Shown one piece after another: positions 1 through 7,869 of a stretch of DNA of 64,000 nucleotides (position 1 is its first letter; every line of letters starts with the position of its first letter). The translations under genes were made by a program, and so were the position numbers. Location: NCBI RefSeq assembly GCF_009380135.2, contig NZ_WHUT02000008.1, positions 186,001 through 250,000 of the forward strand. The letters run 5' to 3'. The notes under the pieces are model-generated. The model saw nothing but the letters and a program-made list of their open reading frames with translations, had not been told where the DNA came from and ran no database searches. Source of the DNA: Fertoeibacter niger. Lineage in GTDB: Bacteria > Pseudomonadota > Alphaproteobacteria > Rhodobacterales > Rhodobacteraceae.

Positions 1-143
1 GTCGGGCAAAAGCCAAAGCCCACGATCATGATGTCGCCCAGATAGGGTTCGACCCCGGCTTCGGCCCGGTCGGGAGTGCCCGTCGCGGCCAGACCAAGGC
101 CGATTGCGCAGGCGGCGGACAGCATTTGTCCCAAAGATTTCAT
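1..143 (-). CDS. Tail-collar-domain secreted protein, N-terminal part (cut by window edge)
   Basis: The reverse strand reads MKSLGQMLSAACAIGLGLAA, a hydrophobic signal-peptide-like leader, and continues into GVEPYLGDIMIVGFGFCP. This matches the start of the mature part of the next gene (GIEPYIGDILAVGYTYCP), so the two are tandem paralogues of the phage tail collar / microcystin-dependent-protein family. Only about 47 residues lie in the window. The ATG at 143 was chosen because GGAG precedes it by six bases; in-frame ATGs at 155, 158 and 164 are possible. Its cellular role is not known from sequence. Confidence 0.7.
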   Translation of the reverse strand, partial: MKSLGQMLSAACAIGLGLAATGTPDRAEAGVEPYLGDIMIVGFGFCP

Positions 144-216
144 GGAATGCTCCATCATAGTCATTGCGTTTCTGCCCGTTGGCAGCCGTGCATTTCAACC
201 CCAGCCTGCTGACGGC

Positions 217-840
217 TCAGGGCCGGGGCGGGTACAAGCCCTCTGTCGCAATACAGTAGCGCATCACCAGATAGGGATCCTGCACGTTGAACGGTGCGTT
301 TTGCCCCGAGGATGCGATCATGGCAGCCGACATCGTGCGATCGGCGGGCTGATCGGAATAGATGGTTTCAGACCCGACACCGCTGGGCGGCGCCGCGGCC
401 AGCAGTTTGCCGCCCGGGCCGGGCAAGTCGCCATCCAGATTGTTGGCATTCACCGCATGGGTATGGAAGGGGATCTGGTCGGCCGTCAGGGTCTGGTTTT
501 CCGAGCCGAGTGTCTGCCCCTGCGAACGCGGCGTCAGACCGTTGCCACTGCCCTGGCCCATCGCAGCCCGGCCACGCAGATCCGGCAACCCGAAGGACGT
601 GCTTCCGTTGCCGCCGTAGGCGAAACCGACCAGCGAGAACAGCGCGCTATACTGCTGGATGGACAAAATCTGCCCTTCGGCACTCAGCCAGCCATCAGGG
701 CAATAGGTGTAGCCGACTGCCAGAATGTCGCCGATGTAAGGCTCTATCCCTGCGCGGGCTTGCTGCGGGAATGCGGCCATCGAGGCTGCAAGACACAGCA
801 TGGCAGAGCCAGCCGATACGCGATCAAAAACCGATTTCAT
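217..840 (-). CDS. Tail-collar-domain (microcystin-dependent-protein-like) secreted protein
   Basis: A 207-residue protein starting at an ATG behind GGGGGA; an in-frame TTG at 852 lacks this spacing. Residues 1-30 form a signal peptide ending ARA. The next part has the collar-domain hallmarks: GDI near its start, CPDGW, a glutamine-rich ILSIQQYSALFSLVG segment, YGGNG, FGLPDLRGR and a GSENQTL/HTHAV segment. The family is named for phage tail fibre collars, but chromosomal secreted copies are common and of unclear function. The neighbour to the left is a paralogue. No other phage gene is nearby, so this is probably not a prophage remnant. Confidence 0.8.
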   Translation of the reverse strand: MKSVFDRVSAGSAMLCLAASMAAFPQQARAGIEPYIGDILAVGYTYCPDGWLSAEGQILSIQQYSALFSLVGFAYGGNGSTSFGLPDLRGRAAMGQGSGNGLTPRSQGQTLGSENQTLTADQIPFHTHAVNANNLDGDLPGPGGKLLAAAPPSGVGSETIYSDQPADRTMSAAMIASSGQNAPFNVQDPYLVMRYCIATEGLYPPRP

Positions 841-1073
841 CCAATCCCCCAATGCGGTTTGATTAATCTCCTAGTTGTGGGCGGAGTTTCATCCAGTTCT
901 TTTACGAAAGCAAAATGGATTTTCAGAATTTTCCCGCAATGTCGGCATGGCGACACCCAAGGCCGCAACAACCGGAAGATGCGCTGGTGCTGCGGGTTGA
1001 TCTTGGGCAAATTCCCCCCTCAGGCTGCCGTGTTGCTGTTGATCTGCCACTGCTGGGGCGCGGGCAGCCGCCT

Positions 1074-2117
1074 TCAGCCCTGCGGCAGAACCCAGCCTCC
1101 GGTGATGGCCACTGTCAGCGATTCACCCGGTGCCGCGCGCTGCGGCAGGTTCAGCAGCAGCACATCTGCCTGATCGTCCAGTTGCACCCGCGCCTCCCAG
1201 TGGTCTCCGCGATAGGCGCACGCCAGCACCCGCGCGGATGCCCCTGCGGGATCGACGCGCAGGTCGCCGGGACGCAGCAGCACCTGGGCCGGGCCGGGGC
1301 GTGCCTGGGCTGCCCGGGCCACCACTTGCAGACCTGTGGCCAGTCGCAGGGCAGCCTCGCCGCGGGAGCTGGACATGACCTCGGATTGCAACACCACCCC
1401 GCGCCCGATGAAACCGGCTACAAAGGCGGTGGCGGGTCGGTCGTGCAAATCCTGCGGGGTGGCGATCTGCTCGAACCGCCCGGCGCGCATCACCGCGACC
1501 AGATCAGACAAAGCCATGGCCTCGCGCTGGTCATGGGTGATGAACAGCGTCGTCGCCCCGGCGCGGGCGTGAAAGGCCGTCATCTCTTCCTCCATCGCGG
1601 CGCGCAGATGGGGGTCAAGATTGGCCAGGGGTTCATCCATCAAGACGATGCGCGCCTGTGCGGCAAGGCAGCGCGCCAGCGCAACCCGCTGGCGCTGCCC
1701 GCCCGACAGATCGGCAGGCCGCCGGTCGGCGAACCGGGCAAGGTCCACGCTGTGCAGGTGCTGCTGCGCCTCGGCCCGCGCGGCGCTGCGGCTGGCCCCT
1801 GCCGCCTCGATCGGAAAGGCCACATTGCCCAGCACATCCATATGCGGCCACAGCGCATAGGACTGGAACACCACCCCCACGCCCCGCGCCTCGGGGGGCA
1901 GGTGCAGGCCCGGCCCGGCCACCGCGCGGCCCTCCAGCATGATGCGGCCCTCGTCCAGCGGCTCCAGCCCCGCGATCATGCGCAAGAGGGTGGATTTGCC
2001 GCAGCCGGACGGTCCAAGCACCGTAAAGAAACAGCCGGTGGGAATGGTCGCCGACAACCGGTCCACGGCATGCGAGGCCCCGTAGCGGCGGGTCAGGTTT
2101 TCAAGCGTGATCGACAT
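1074..2117 (-). CDS. ABC transporter ATP-binding protein, FbpC/PotA-like
   Basis: A 347-residue cytoplasmic ATPase that would energise the permease and binding protein encoded just upstream. Walker A (GPSGCGKST, about residues 35-43), Q-loop (VVFQSYALWP), signature (LSGGQRQR, about 137-144), Walker B (RIVLMDEP) and the H-loop (ITHDQ) are intact. The roughly 110-residue C-terminal part fits a TOBE/MOI regulatory domain as in FbpC, PotA and AfuC. It follows the permease by 14 bases and is the last gene of the operon. The substrate cannot be read from this subunit. Confidence 0.9.
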   Translation of the reverse strand: MSITLENLTRRYGASHAVDRLSATIPTGCFFTVLGPSGCGKSTLLRMIAGLEPLDEGRIMLEGRAVAGPGLHLPPEARGVGVVFQSYALWPHMDVLGNVAFPIEAAGASRSAARAEAQQHLHSVDLARFADRRPADLSGGQRQRVALARCLAAQARIVLMDEPLANLDPHLRAAMEEEMTAFHARAGATTLFITHDQREAMALSDLVAVMRAGRFEQIATPQDLHDRPATAFVAGFIGRGVVLQSEVMSSSRGEAALRLATGLQVVARAAQARPGPAQVLLRPGDLRVDPAGASARVLACAYRGDHWEARVQLDDQADVLLLNLPQRAAPGESLTVAITGGWVLPQG

Positions 2118-2131
2118 GTGTTCCGGCCTTT

Positions 2132-3859
2132 CTAGCCGCGCCAGGGAATGATGCCGGGCGGCAGGTTGCGCCCCAGCCAGTGCAGCGCCAGCATCAGCAG
2201 CAGCGTTGCCAGCACCGAGATCACCGACATCGCCGCGGCCAGCGTGGAATAGCCGCCATCCTCATAGTTGAAGATCACCGTGCCCAGCGTTTCGGTGCCG
2301 CGCGTCCACAGGATCGACGACAGCGTCACCTCGTTCCAGGCGGTCAGCATCACCAGCACGGCCCCCGACGCGGCGGCAGGGGCGGCCAGCGGTGCGTCGA
2401 TGCGCCAGAACCGCCGCCAGAACCCGGCACCCGATACGCGGGCCGCCTCTTGCAACGCGGGGTCAAGGGCGGCAAAGGCCACGCCCACGGGTTTCAGCCC
2501 AACGGCCAGAAAGGCCGCCAGATAGGCCCCCAGAATGATCGCATGCGTGCCGTAAAGCGAGACGCCGATCAGCGGCAACGGCTTGATGAAGGCGATGATG
2601 AAGGCGATCGAGATCACCAGCCCCGGCAGGGCATAGGCAATCTCGGCCAGTGTGGCGATGCCCCGCGCACCCGCAGCGGCTGGCCCGCGCAGGAGCGCGC
2701 CCGTGGCCAGCGCCAGCCCGGCCACCAGCGCCCCGGCCAGCACCGCCAGCCCAGCCGAATTGGCAAAGGCGCGGGCGGTGACGGATTGGGTAAAGATCAC
2801 CTCATGGAAATGGCGCAGGGTGGCGGTAGCGGCGTTCAGCGGCACGCCATAGGTCGGCACCAGCGCCGTGGCGAGCATCGCCAGCAACGGCGCCAGCAAC
2901 AGCAGCGCCAGCAATGCCCACAGCCCGCCTTCCACCAAAGGCCGCGCGCGGCCAAGGCTCAGCCGCAGCGGCTGTTGCGCCGGGCCGATCAGCGCCACCG
3001 CCCAGCCCCGCGCCAGCCGCATCTGCGCCCAGACCGCCAGCACCGCGATGCCCCCGATCAGCGTGGCCAGCACCGCCAGATCGGCCAGCACACTCGGCCC
3101 GCTGGAGGCAAGGCGCTGCCACATCAGCACCGGCAACGTCACATAGCGCCCCGGAATGCCCAGCAGCGCGGGCACGCCGAAATTGCCAAGCGCCGCCACA
3201 AAGGCCAGGGCAAAGCCCGCCAGAAACGCGGGCCCCATCAGCGGCAGGATCACCCGGCGCAGCAGCAGCCACGGCCCCGCGCCATTCACCCGCGCCGCCT
3301 CGGCCAGATCGCGGGGCAGGGCGCGCAGGGCGGCGCGCAGCGTCAGATACACGATGGGCACCTGTTGCAGCGCCAGCAACGCGATCACGCCTTCACGCGA
3401 ATAAAGCGGGTTGGTGCTGCCCGGCGGGGGTGCTGTCCCCAGCATCTGCAACAGCACGCTGGACGGCCCCAGCATCTGCATCCAGGCAATCGCCGTCACA
3501 TGCGGCGGGATCATCATCAGCATCAGAATGGCAAAAGACAGCGCCACCCGCCCGCGCAGATCCGAAAGGCCGATCAGCAGGCCAAGCCCGCCCCCCACCA
3601 CAACCGCCAGCGCCGCCGACAGCGCGGCACTTTCCAGGCTGTGCCACAGGGCGCGCTGCACCGACCGGCTGGACAGCGCCGCAGCAAAGGCATCCACCCC
3701 GCCACCGCTGGCAAACAGCGCCAGCCGGCCCACAGCGGCAAGGGGCAGGATGAACAGGCCAATGGCCGCCAGCACCAGCAGCGTCAGCAGCAGCGGTTCA
3801 CCAAAAAGGCGGCGCAGCCCCGACGCCTTGGCGGGGGCTGCGCGCAGATCAGACGGCAT
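2132..3859 (-). CDS. ABC transporter permease, FbpB/AfuB-type fused two-domain
   Basis: A 575-residue inner-membrane protein with about twelve hydrophobic segments. It is a tandem duplication of the binding-protein-dependent transport domain. Each half carries an EAA loop that docks the ATPase: EAARVNGAGPWLLLRRVILP in the first and EAARVSGAGFWRRFWRIDAP in the second. This fused form is typical of ferric iron (FbpB) and sugar-phosphate (AfuB) importers. The ATG at 3859 is seven bases after the binding-protein stop. A longer open frame upstream overlaps that gene in low-complexity sequence and was not used. Confidence 0.9.
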   Translation of the reverse strand: MPSDLRAAPAKASGLRRLFGEPLLLTLLVLAAIGLFILPLAAVGRLALFASGGGVDAFAAALSSRSVQRALWHSLESAALSAALAVVVGGGLGLLIGLSDLRGRVALSFAILMLMMIPPHVTAIAWMQMLGPSSVLLQMLGTAPPPGSTNPLYSREGVIALLALQQVPIVYLTLRAALRALPRDLAEAARVNGAGPWLLLRRVILPLMGPAFLAGFALAFVAALGNFGVPALLGIPGRYVTLPVLMWQRLASSGPSVLADLAVLATLIGGIAVLAVWAQMRLARGWAVALIGPAQQPLRLSLGRARPLVEGGLWALLALLLLAPLLAMLATALVPTYGVPLNAATATLRHFHEVIFTQSVTARAFANSAGLAVLAGALVAGLALATGALLRGPAAAGARGIATLAEIAYALPGLVISIAFIIAFIKPLPLIGVSLYGTHAIILGAYLAAFLAVGLKPVGVAFAALDPALQEAARVSGAGFWRRFWRIDAPLAAPAAASGAVLVMLTAWNEVTLSSILWTRGTETLGTVIFNYEDGGYSTLAAAMSVISVLATLLLMLALHWLGRNLPPGIIPWRG

Positions 3860-3866
3860 GTGCAGA

Positions 3867-4844
3867 TCAGCCGCCGAACATCTCGGTGAAGCGGGCCTTG
3901 TTCGCGGTCTCTTCCGCCAGCGCCTTTGCCGGGTCGAAGGGCAGGATCTTGATCGTGTCACGCGCCGGGAAACCGGCAGGCGGTGTGACGCCCGGATGCG
4001 CGGGCAGATAACCCATGTCGGCGGCAAGCTGCTGGCCCGGTTCCGAAATCAGGAAATCGACAAAGGCTTTCGCCGCATCGGGGTTCTGCGTATTGGCCAG
4101 AATGGCCACCGGTTCAGACACCGCCGACACACCTTCCACCGGGAACACGAACTGGATCGGCGCACCGTTGGCCGCCTCGCGGATCGCCAGGAAATCCACC
4201 AGGAAACCATACAGTTTCTCGCCGCCCGCCACGGCCTTCAGCACGCCGCCATTGGCACCATCGGCCACGGCACCCTGATTGGCCAGCGTCTCGTAAAAGC
4301 CCCAGCCCAGATCGGCCACGCCGGTAACGGCAACCATGTGGATGGTGGCCGCACCCGACGCCAGGGGCGAGGGCATCATGAAGGCTGCCGTCACTTCGGG
4401 CGCAGTCAGGTCGGCGTAGGATGTCGGCTGCATCGGCGCGCTGGTGTTATAGACGATGCCGGTGGTGATCAGCTTGGTCGCGAACCAGGACTTGTCTGCA
4501 TCCATGATGCCCGGCTCATAGGCCGAGATATCGGCATCGGGATGCGCCATCAGCAGGCCCTCGGCCTTCAGCCCTTCCATCGTCACGCTGTCGGCGATCA
4601 GCAGAACATCGGCCTGCGGGGCACCTGCCTCCAGTTCAGCGCGGAATTTCGCCATGATCTTCGGGGTGCCGTCGCGCACCCATTCCACGGTGACGCCGGG
4701 GTTGGCCGCCATGAACGCATCGACGGTTTTCTGCGCATCCTCGTTGGGCTGCGAGGTGTAAAGCACCAGATTGCCGGTCACTTCGGCGAAGGCGGCGGTC
4801 GAAAGGCTGAGGGCGGCAAGGGTGGACAAGATCACGCGGCGCAT
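3867..4844 (-). CDS. Periplasmic solute-binding protein, FbpA/AfuA-like
   Basis: A 325-residue extracellular-solute-binding protein and first gene of the importer operon. The start at 4844 follows AAAGGA and gives a clean signal peptide (MRRVILSTLAALSLSTAAFA). The mature part begins with the strand motif LVLYTSQPNEDAQK, as in FbpA/FutA-type proteins, and includes WVRDGTPKIMAKF and an ADVLLIAD segment. The typical ferric-binding tyrosine pair near the C-terminus is not obvious. AfuABC homologues are known to import sugar phosphates, and a GntR-like LacI gene lies directly upstream, so a carbohydrate acid or sugar phosphate is at least as likely a ligand as iron. Confidence 0.85.
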   Translation of the reverse strand: MRRVILSTLAALSLSTAAFAEVTGNLVLYTSQPNEDAQKTVDAFMAANPGVTVEWVRDGTPKIMAKFRAELEAGAPQADVLLIADSVTMEGLKAEGLLMAHPDADISAYEPGIMDADKSWFATKLITTGIVYNTSAPMQPTSYADLTAPEVTAAFMMPSPLASGAATIHMVAVTGVADLGWGFYETLANQGAVADGANGGVLKAVAGGEKLYGFLVDFLAIREAANGAPIQFVFPVEGVSAVSEPVAILANTQNPDAAKAFVDFLISEPGQQLAADMGYLPAHPGVTPPAGFPARDTIKILPFDPAKALAEETANKARFTEMFGG

Positions 4845-5065
4845 GGGCGGTTCCTTTGGATGGTTGTGCGGGCTGGCCCCGGGGGCTGTTTCATGGCGCG
4901 GTGCAGCCCCCCTGCGGGGCATCTGCACCAGCGTGGCGGATGGCACGGGTTTCGTGGCGGAATGTCAGGGCCCTGGCCCCGACACCGGCACGATTCCGGT
5001 CTGGCTGCGCCCGTGCCTAACCGGGCCACGCGACAGTCATGTGACGGATTGCCGAAAGTTGCGCC

Positions 5066-5086
5066 GGCCTGCCGCTGCGGCAGGCC
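5066..5086 (-). terminator. Hairpin after LacI gene
   Basis: A perfect nine-base stem, GGCCTGCCG / CGGCAGGCC, with a CTG loop begins four bases past the LacI stop codon. No T-run follows in the direction of transcription, so it may be a weak or Rho-assisted terminator. It could still separate the regulator from the importer genes downstream on the same strand. Confidence 0.5.
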
Positions 5087-5089
5087 GCG

Positions 5090-6100
5090 CTAGCGCGAGC
5101 TTTCGCGGATCAGCAATTCGGGGGTGATCGGCAGCAGGGCCGGGCCATCCTGCCGCCCGTCCAGCACATCAAGGATCAGCGCCGCCGCCTTGGTGCCGAT
5201 GGCGCGGGAAAACGGGTTGATCGTGGTCAGGCTGGGCACGGCGACCGCCGCGATGTCATAATCGCCAAAGCCTGCAATGGAATAGCGGCCCGGCACCGCC
5301 AGCCCCCGGCGCTGGCATTCGGTCAGCGCGCCAAAGGCTGACAGATCCGACACGCAGATCACCGCCTGGGTGTCGGGCATCGTGTCGATCAGGCGGCCCA
5401 TGGCGGTGGCCCCCTCGCGCATCGAGATCGGCGGCGGGCCTGCGGCGATCAGCCGGTCCACGGCCAGGCCCTGCGCCTGCATCGCGGCCACAAAGCCCGC
5501 CCGCCGGTCAGAACCGCGTGTGTCGCGGTCGGCGTCGCCGCCGATAAACGCGATGCGGGTCAGCCCCTGGCGCACGAAATGATCCACCATGCCGCGCACC
5601 GCCGCCGCGTTGGAAAAGCCGACGACATGGCCAATCGGGGCTTCGGGCAGATCCCAGGTCTCGATAACCGGAATGCCTGCGTTTTCCAGCAGACGCCGCG
5701 CGCGGGGCGTGTGCCGCCCGCCTGTCACCACGATGGCCCCCGGCCTGCGGCGCAACAACTGCTCGATCAGTCGCTCTTCCTCAAGGATGTCGTAGTTCGT
5801 ATAGCCCAGCAATATCTGCAATTGCCGTGCCTTCAGCCCTTCCGACAGGCCGCCGACCGTATCGGCAAAGTTGGCATTGTTCAGCGACGGGATGGTGACG
5901 GCCACGAAATCGCTGCGCTGCGAGCGCAGGTTGGACGCGGTGCTGTCGAACACATAGCCCAGATCCTCGGCCGCCTGCAGGATGGCCGCGCGGGTGGTTT
6001 CACTGACCGAACCTTCGCTTTTGAACGCGCGGCTGACCGTCATGGGCGACACGCCCGCCACCCGGGCAATGTCGATCATGGTGGGTGGTTTGCGGGTCAT
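5090..6100 (-). CDS. LacI-family transcriptional regulator, GntR/IdnR-like
   Basis: A 336-residue repressor. The N-terminal helix-turn-helix (MIDIARVAGVSPMTVSRAF, about residues 8-26) is followed by a hinge and a periplasmic-binding-protein-like sensor domain (VAVTIPSLNN onwards). The segment IPVIETWDLPEAPIGHVVGFSN resembles gluconate/idonate-responsive members. It is transcribed toward the ABC importer operon and lies beside gluconate genes transcribed on the same strand. The partial operator-like motif at 6121 suggests autoregulation. Effector identity (gluconate, idonate or 5-ketogluconate) is inferred from neighbours. Confidence 0.9.
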   Translation of the reverse strand: MTRKPPTMIDIARVAGVSPMTVSRAFKSEGSVSETTRAAILQAAEDLGYVFDSTASNLRSQRSDFVAVTIPSLNNANFADTVGGLSEGLKARQLQILLGYTNYDILEEERLIEQLLRRRPGAIVVTGGRHTPRARRLLENAGIPVIETWDLPEAPIGHVVGFSNAAAVRGMVDHFVRQGLTRIAFIGGDADRDTRGSDRRAGFVAAMQAQGLAVDRLIAAGPPPISMREGATAMGRLIDTMPDTQAVICVSDLSAFGALTECQRRGLAVPGRYSIAGFGDYDIAAVAVPSLTTINPFSRAIGTKAAALILDVLDGRQDGPALLPITPELLIRESSR

Positions 6101-6120
6101 GGCGGGGCTTTCAGCGGGAA

Positions 6121-6134
6121 TGTTAACGTTCCCC
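6121..6134. promoter_or_regulatory. Partial LacI-type operator upstream of lacI gene
   Basis: TGTTAACGTTCCCC lies 20 bases upstream of the LacI start. Its first eight bases are identical to the operator at 8674, and 10 of 14 positions match overall. Only one half-site is well formed, so this is a weaker candidate than the sites at 8674 and 12717. Confidence 0.4.
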
Positions 6135-6173
6135 TACTGAACACGGCAGCCCCGCCCAGTTCAAGCCACGGCG

Positions 6174-6506
6174 TTACAGCACATATTCATGCGCCGTGGT
6201 CACATGATGGTGGATGCGCCCGGCAAAGAACCGCGCCAGAACCGCCTCGGTCGCGGCCTTGCCCGCCGCACGGGCCGGGCTGGCCAGCGCCAGATCCACC
6301 GCCGCAAGGTCGGGATAAGATACTGCAAGGATCAGCGGGTATTCCGGCGCGCCATCGTCGCGGGCATCGGCAAAGCAGACGCGGACCGCCAAGGCACCGG
6401 GAAAGGCCTTCCACTTCGGCAGGATTTCTTCCAGCACGGCGGCGCGGAAGGCTTCGGTCTTGCCCTCGTGGACCGCGCCTTCGAACAGGGCGTATCGTGT
6501 GATCAT
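6174..6506 (-). CDS. Conserved small protein of the gluconate operon (dimeric alpha-beta barrel-like)
   Basis: A 110-residue soluble protein, not confidently named. The pattern MITRYALFEGAVHEGK ... FRAAVLEEILPKWKAFPGAL ... YPLILAVSYPDLAAVDLAL resembles the ferredoxin-like half-barrels of EthD/antibiotic-biosynthesis-monooxygenase proteins. It ends in a histidine-rich stretch (RIHHHVTTAHEYVL). Its ATG overlaps the stop of the upstream dehydrogenase by four bases (ATGA), so it is probably translated with it and works in the same pathway. It may be an isomerase, mutarotase-like accessory or monooxygenase; no function is claimed. Confidence 0.75.
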   Translation of the reverse strand: MITRYALFEGAVHEGKTEAFRAAVLEEILPKWKAFPGALAVRVCFADARDDGAPEYPLILAVSYPDLAAVDLALASPARAAGKAATEAVLARFFAGRIHHHVTTAHEYVL

Positions 6507-7396
6507 GCGGTATCCTTTGCTGCGGCCTGCGGGCCCTTGAAAAACTCCATCAGCGCGGCCTGATCCTCGCCGCCAAGCCCTGCGGCGGTCAGCATGCGGT
6601 GCACCTCGGCGCAGATCGCAGTCAGGGGCATCGCGGTGTGGGTCAGCCGGGCCAGATCCTGCGCGGCGTTCAGATCCTTCACCATGTTGTCGATGCGGCC
6701 CGTGCGGCGGTAATCGCGCGCGGCAAAGCGCGGCATGTATTCCTGCAAGATCGCTGAATCCGCCCGCCCGCCTTTCAGCGCCTGCGGAATGCGCGCCACA
6801 TCCACGCCCGCCGCCTCGGCCAGCGCCGTCGCCTCGGCCACGGCCAGAAAATTCAGCCCGCACAGCACCTGGTTGATCAGCTTCGTCGTCTGGCCCGCGC
6901 CCGCAGGCCCCATATGCGTCTGGTTCGCGGCCACCTGCGCCAGCACCGCCTGCGCCTGGGCCACATCTGCGGCGGTGCCGCCCTGCATCAGCGTCAACGC
7001 ACCCGTCGCGGCCTTGGGGATGCCACCCGACAAGGGGCTGTCCACCCAGCGCAGGCCACGCGCGGCGGCATCCGCAGCCAGCGACTGCGTCGCCTCGGGG
7101 TCGATCGACGACATGTCGATGATCAGCGTGCCCGCGTGCGCGCCTTCGGCAACACCATCCGGCCCGAACACCGCCAGCCGCACGATCCGCGCCGCGTTCA
7201 GGCTGAGGATAACAGCTTGCGCACCTTTGGCGGCCTCTGCCGCCGTGGCCGCCGCCACCGCGCCAAGCGCCACCAGCGCCGCCACCTTTTCCGGGTCCAG
7301 ATCAAAGACAACCAGTGGGCTGCCCGTCTGCACCAGCCGTGCGCCGATGGCACCGCCCATCGCCCCTGCGCCAATCAGCGCGATATGCCTGTTCAT
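6503..7396 (-). CDS. NAD(P)-dependent 3-hydroxyisobutyrate / 6-phosphogluconate-dehydrogenase-like oxidoreductase
   Basis: A 297-residue beta-hydroxyacid dehydrogenase. The N-terminal Rossmann motif is GAGAMGGAIG, the substrate-binding loop reads DMSSIDP, the glycine-rich active-site strand is DSPLSGG, and the catalytic lysine lies in AGQTTKLINQ. The family includes 3-hydroxyisobutyrate dehydrogenase, tartronate semialdehyde reductase and short 6-phosphogluconate dehydrogenases. It overlaps the gluconokinase stop and the small downstream gene by four bases each. Oxidation or reduction of an aldonate-derived intermediate is likely, but the exact substrate is not determinable. Confidence 0.85.
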   Translation of the reverse strand: MNRHIALIGAGAMGGAIGARLVQTGSPLVVFDLDPEKVAALVALGAVAAATAAEAAKGAQAVILSLNAARIVRLAVFGPDGVAEGAHAGTLIIDMSSIDPEATQSLAADAAARGLRWVDSPLSGGIPKAATGALTLMQGGTAADVAQAQAVLAQVAANQTHMGPAGAGQTTKLINQVLCGLNFLAVAEATALAEAAGVDVARIPQALKGGRADSAILQEYMPRFAARDYRRTGRIDNMVKDLNAAQDLARLTHTAMPLTAICAEVHRMLTAAGLGGEDQAALMEFFKGPQAAAKDTA

Positions 7397-7869
7397 GCCA
7401 CCCCCTCCACGATCCGCGCCACCAATGCATCCAGCGGCTGATCTATATCCATCCGCAGCGCCTCGTCCGGGCCCGGCGGTTCCAGCGCCGCGAACTGGCT
7501 GTCGAGCAGCGACAGCGGCATGTAATGCCCCTGCCGCGCCGCCATCCGGCCCGCGATCAGGTCACGGCTGCCGTGCAGATGCACGAAACGCACCGGCCCG
7601 CCCGCCCCCGCCCTGATCCGCTCGCGGTAGGCGCGTTTCAGCGCGGAGCAACCGATGATCACCGGCGGCGCGGCCAGGGCCTGCGCCACCCGGTCCAGCC
7701 ATGGCCAGCGGTCATCATCGGTCAGGGGCACGCCCTGCCGCATCTTTGCGACATTCTCTGCCGGGTGCAGATCATCACCATCGTGGTAAGGAATGCCCAG
7801 CCGCAGCGCCAAAGCGTCACCCACCGAGGATTTGCCGCAACCCGCCACCCCCATCAACACGATCCGCAT
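7393..7869 (-). CDS. gntK: Gluconokinase
   Basis: A 158-residue kinase phosphorylating D-gluconate to 6-phosphogluconate. The P-loop GVAGCGKSS occupies residues 7-15. The family motifs DGDDLHP, LTDDDRWPWL, CSALKRAYRERIR and GHYMP(L)SLLDSQFAALE are all present, and the length is that of GntK/IdnK. The ATG at 7869 overlaps the last base of the upstream dehydrogenase stop (TGATG); a GTG three bases earlier is the alternative. With IdnD and IdnO it completes conversion of L-idonate to 6-phosphogluconate. Confidence 0.95.
   Translation of the reverse strand: MRIVLMGVAGCGKSSVGDALALRLGIPYHDGDDLHPAENVAKMRQGVPLTDDDRWPWLDRVAQALAAPPVIIGCSALKRAYRERIRAGAGGPVRFVHLHGSRDLIAGRMAARQGHYMPLSLLDSQFAALEPPGPDEALRMDIDQPLDALVARIVEGVA

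Noticed and set aside
1-840. Prophage tail region
   Set aside because: Collar-fold proteins with signal peptides and no other phage gene next to them do not support a prophage within this window.
2180-3889. 570-codon + strand frame opposite the ABC permease
   Set aside because: Glutamine/arginine/histidine-rich low-complexity translation, antisense to a clear permease with conserved EAA loops.
3867-4844. Plain annotation as an iron(III)-binding protein
   Set aside because: The family resemblance is real, but the ferric tyrosine ligands are not evident and the context is sugar-acid metabolism, so the ligand was left open.
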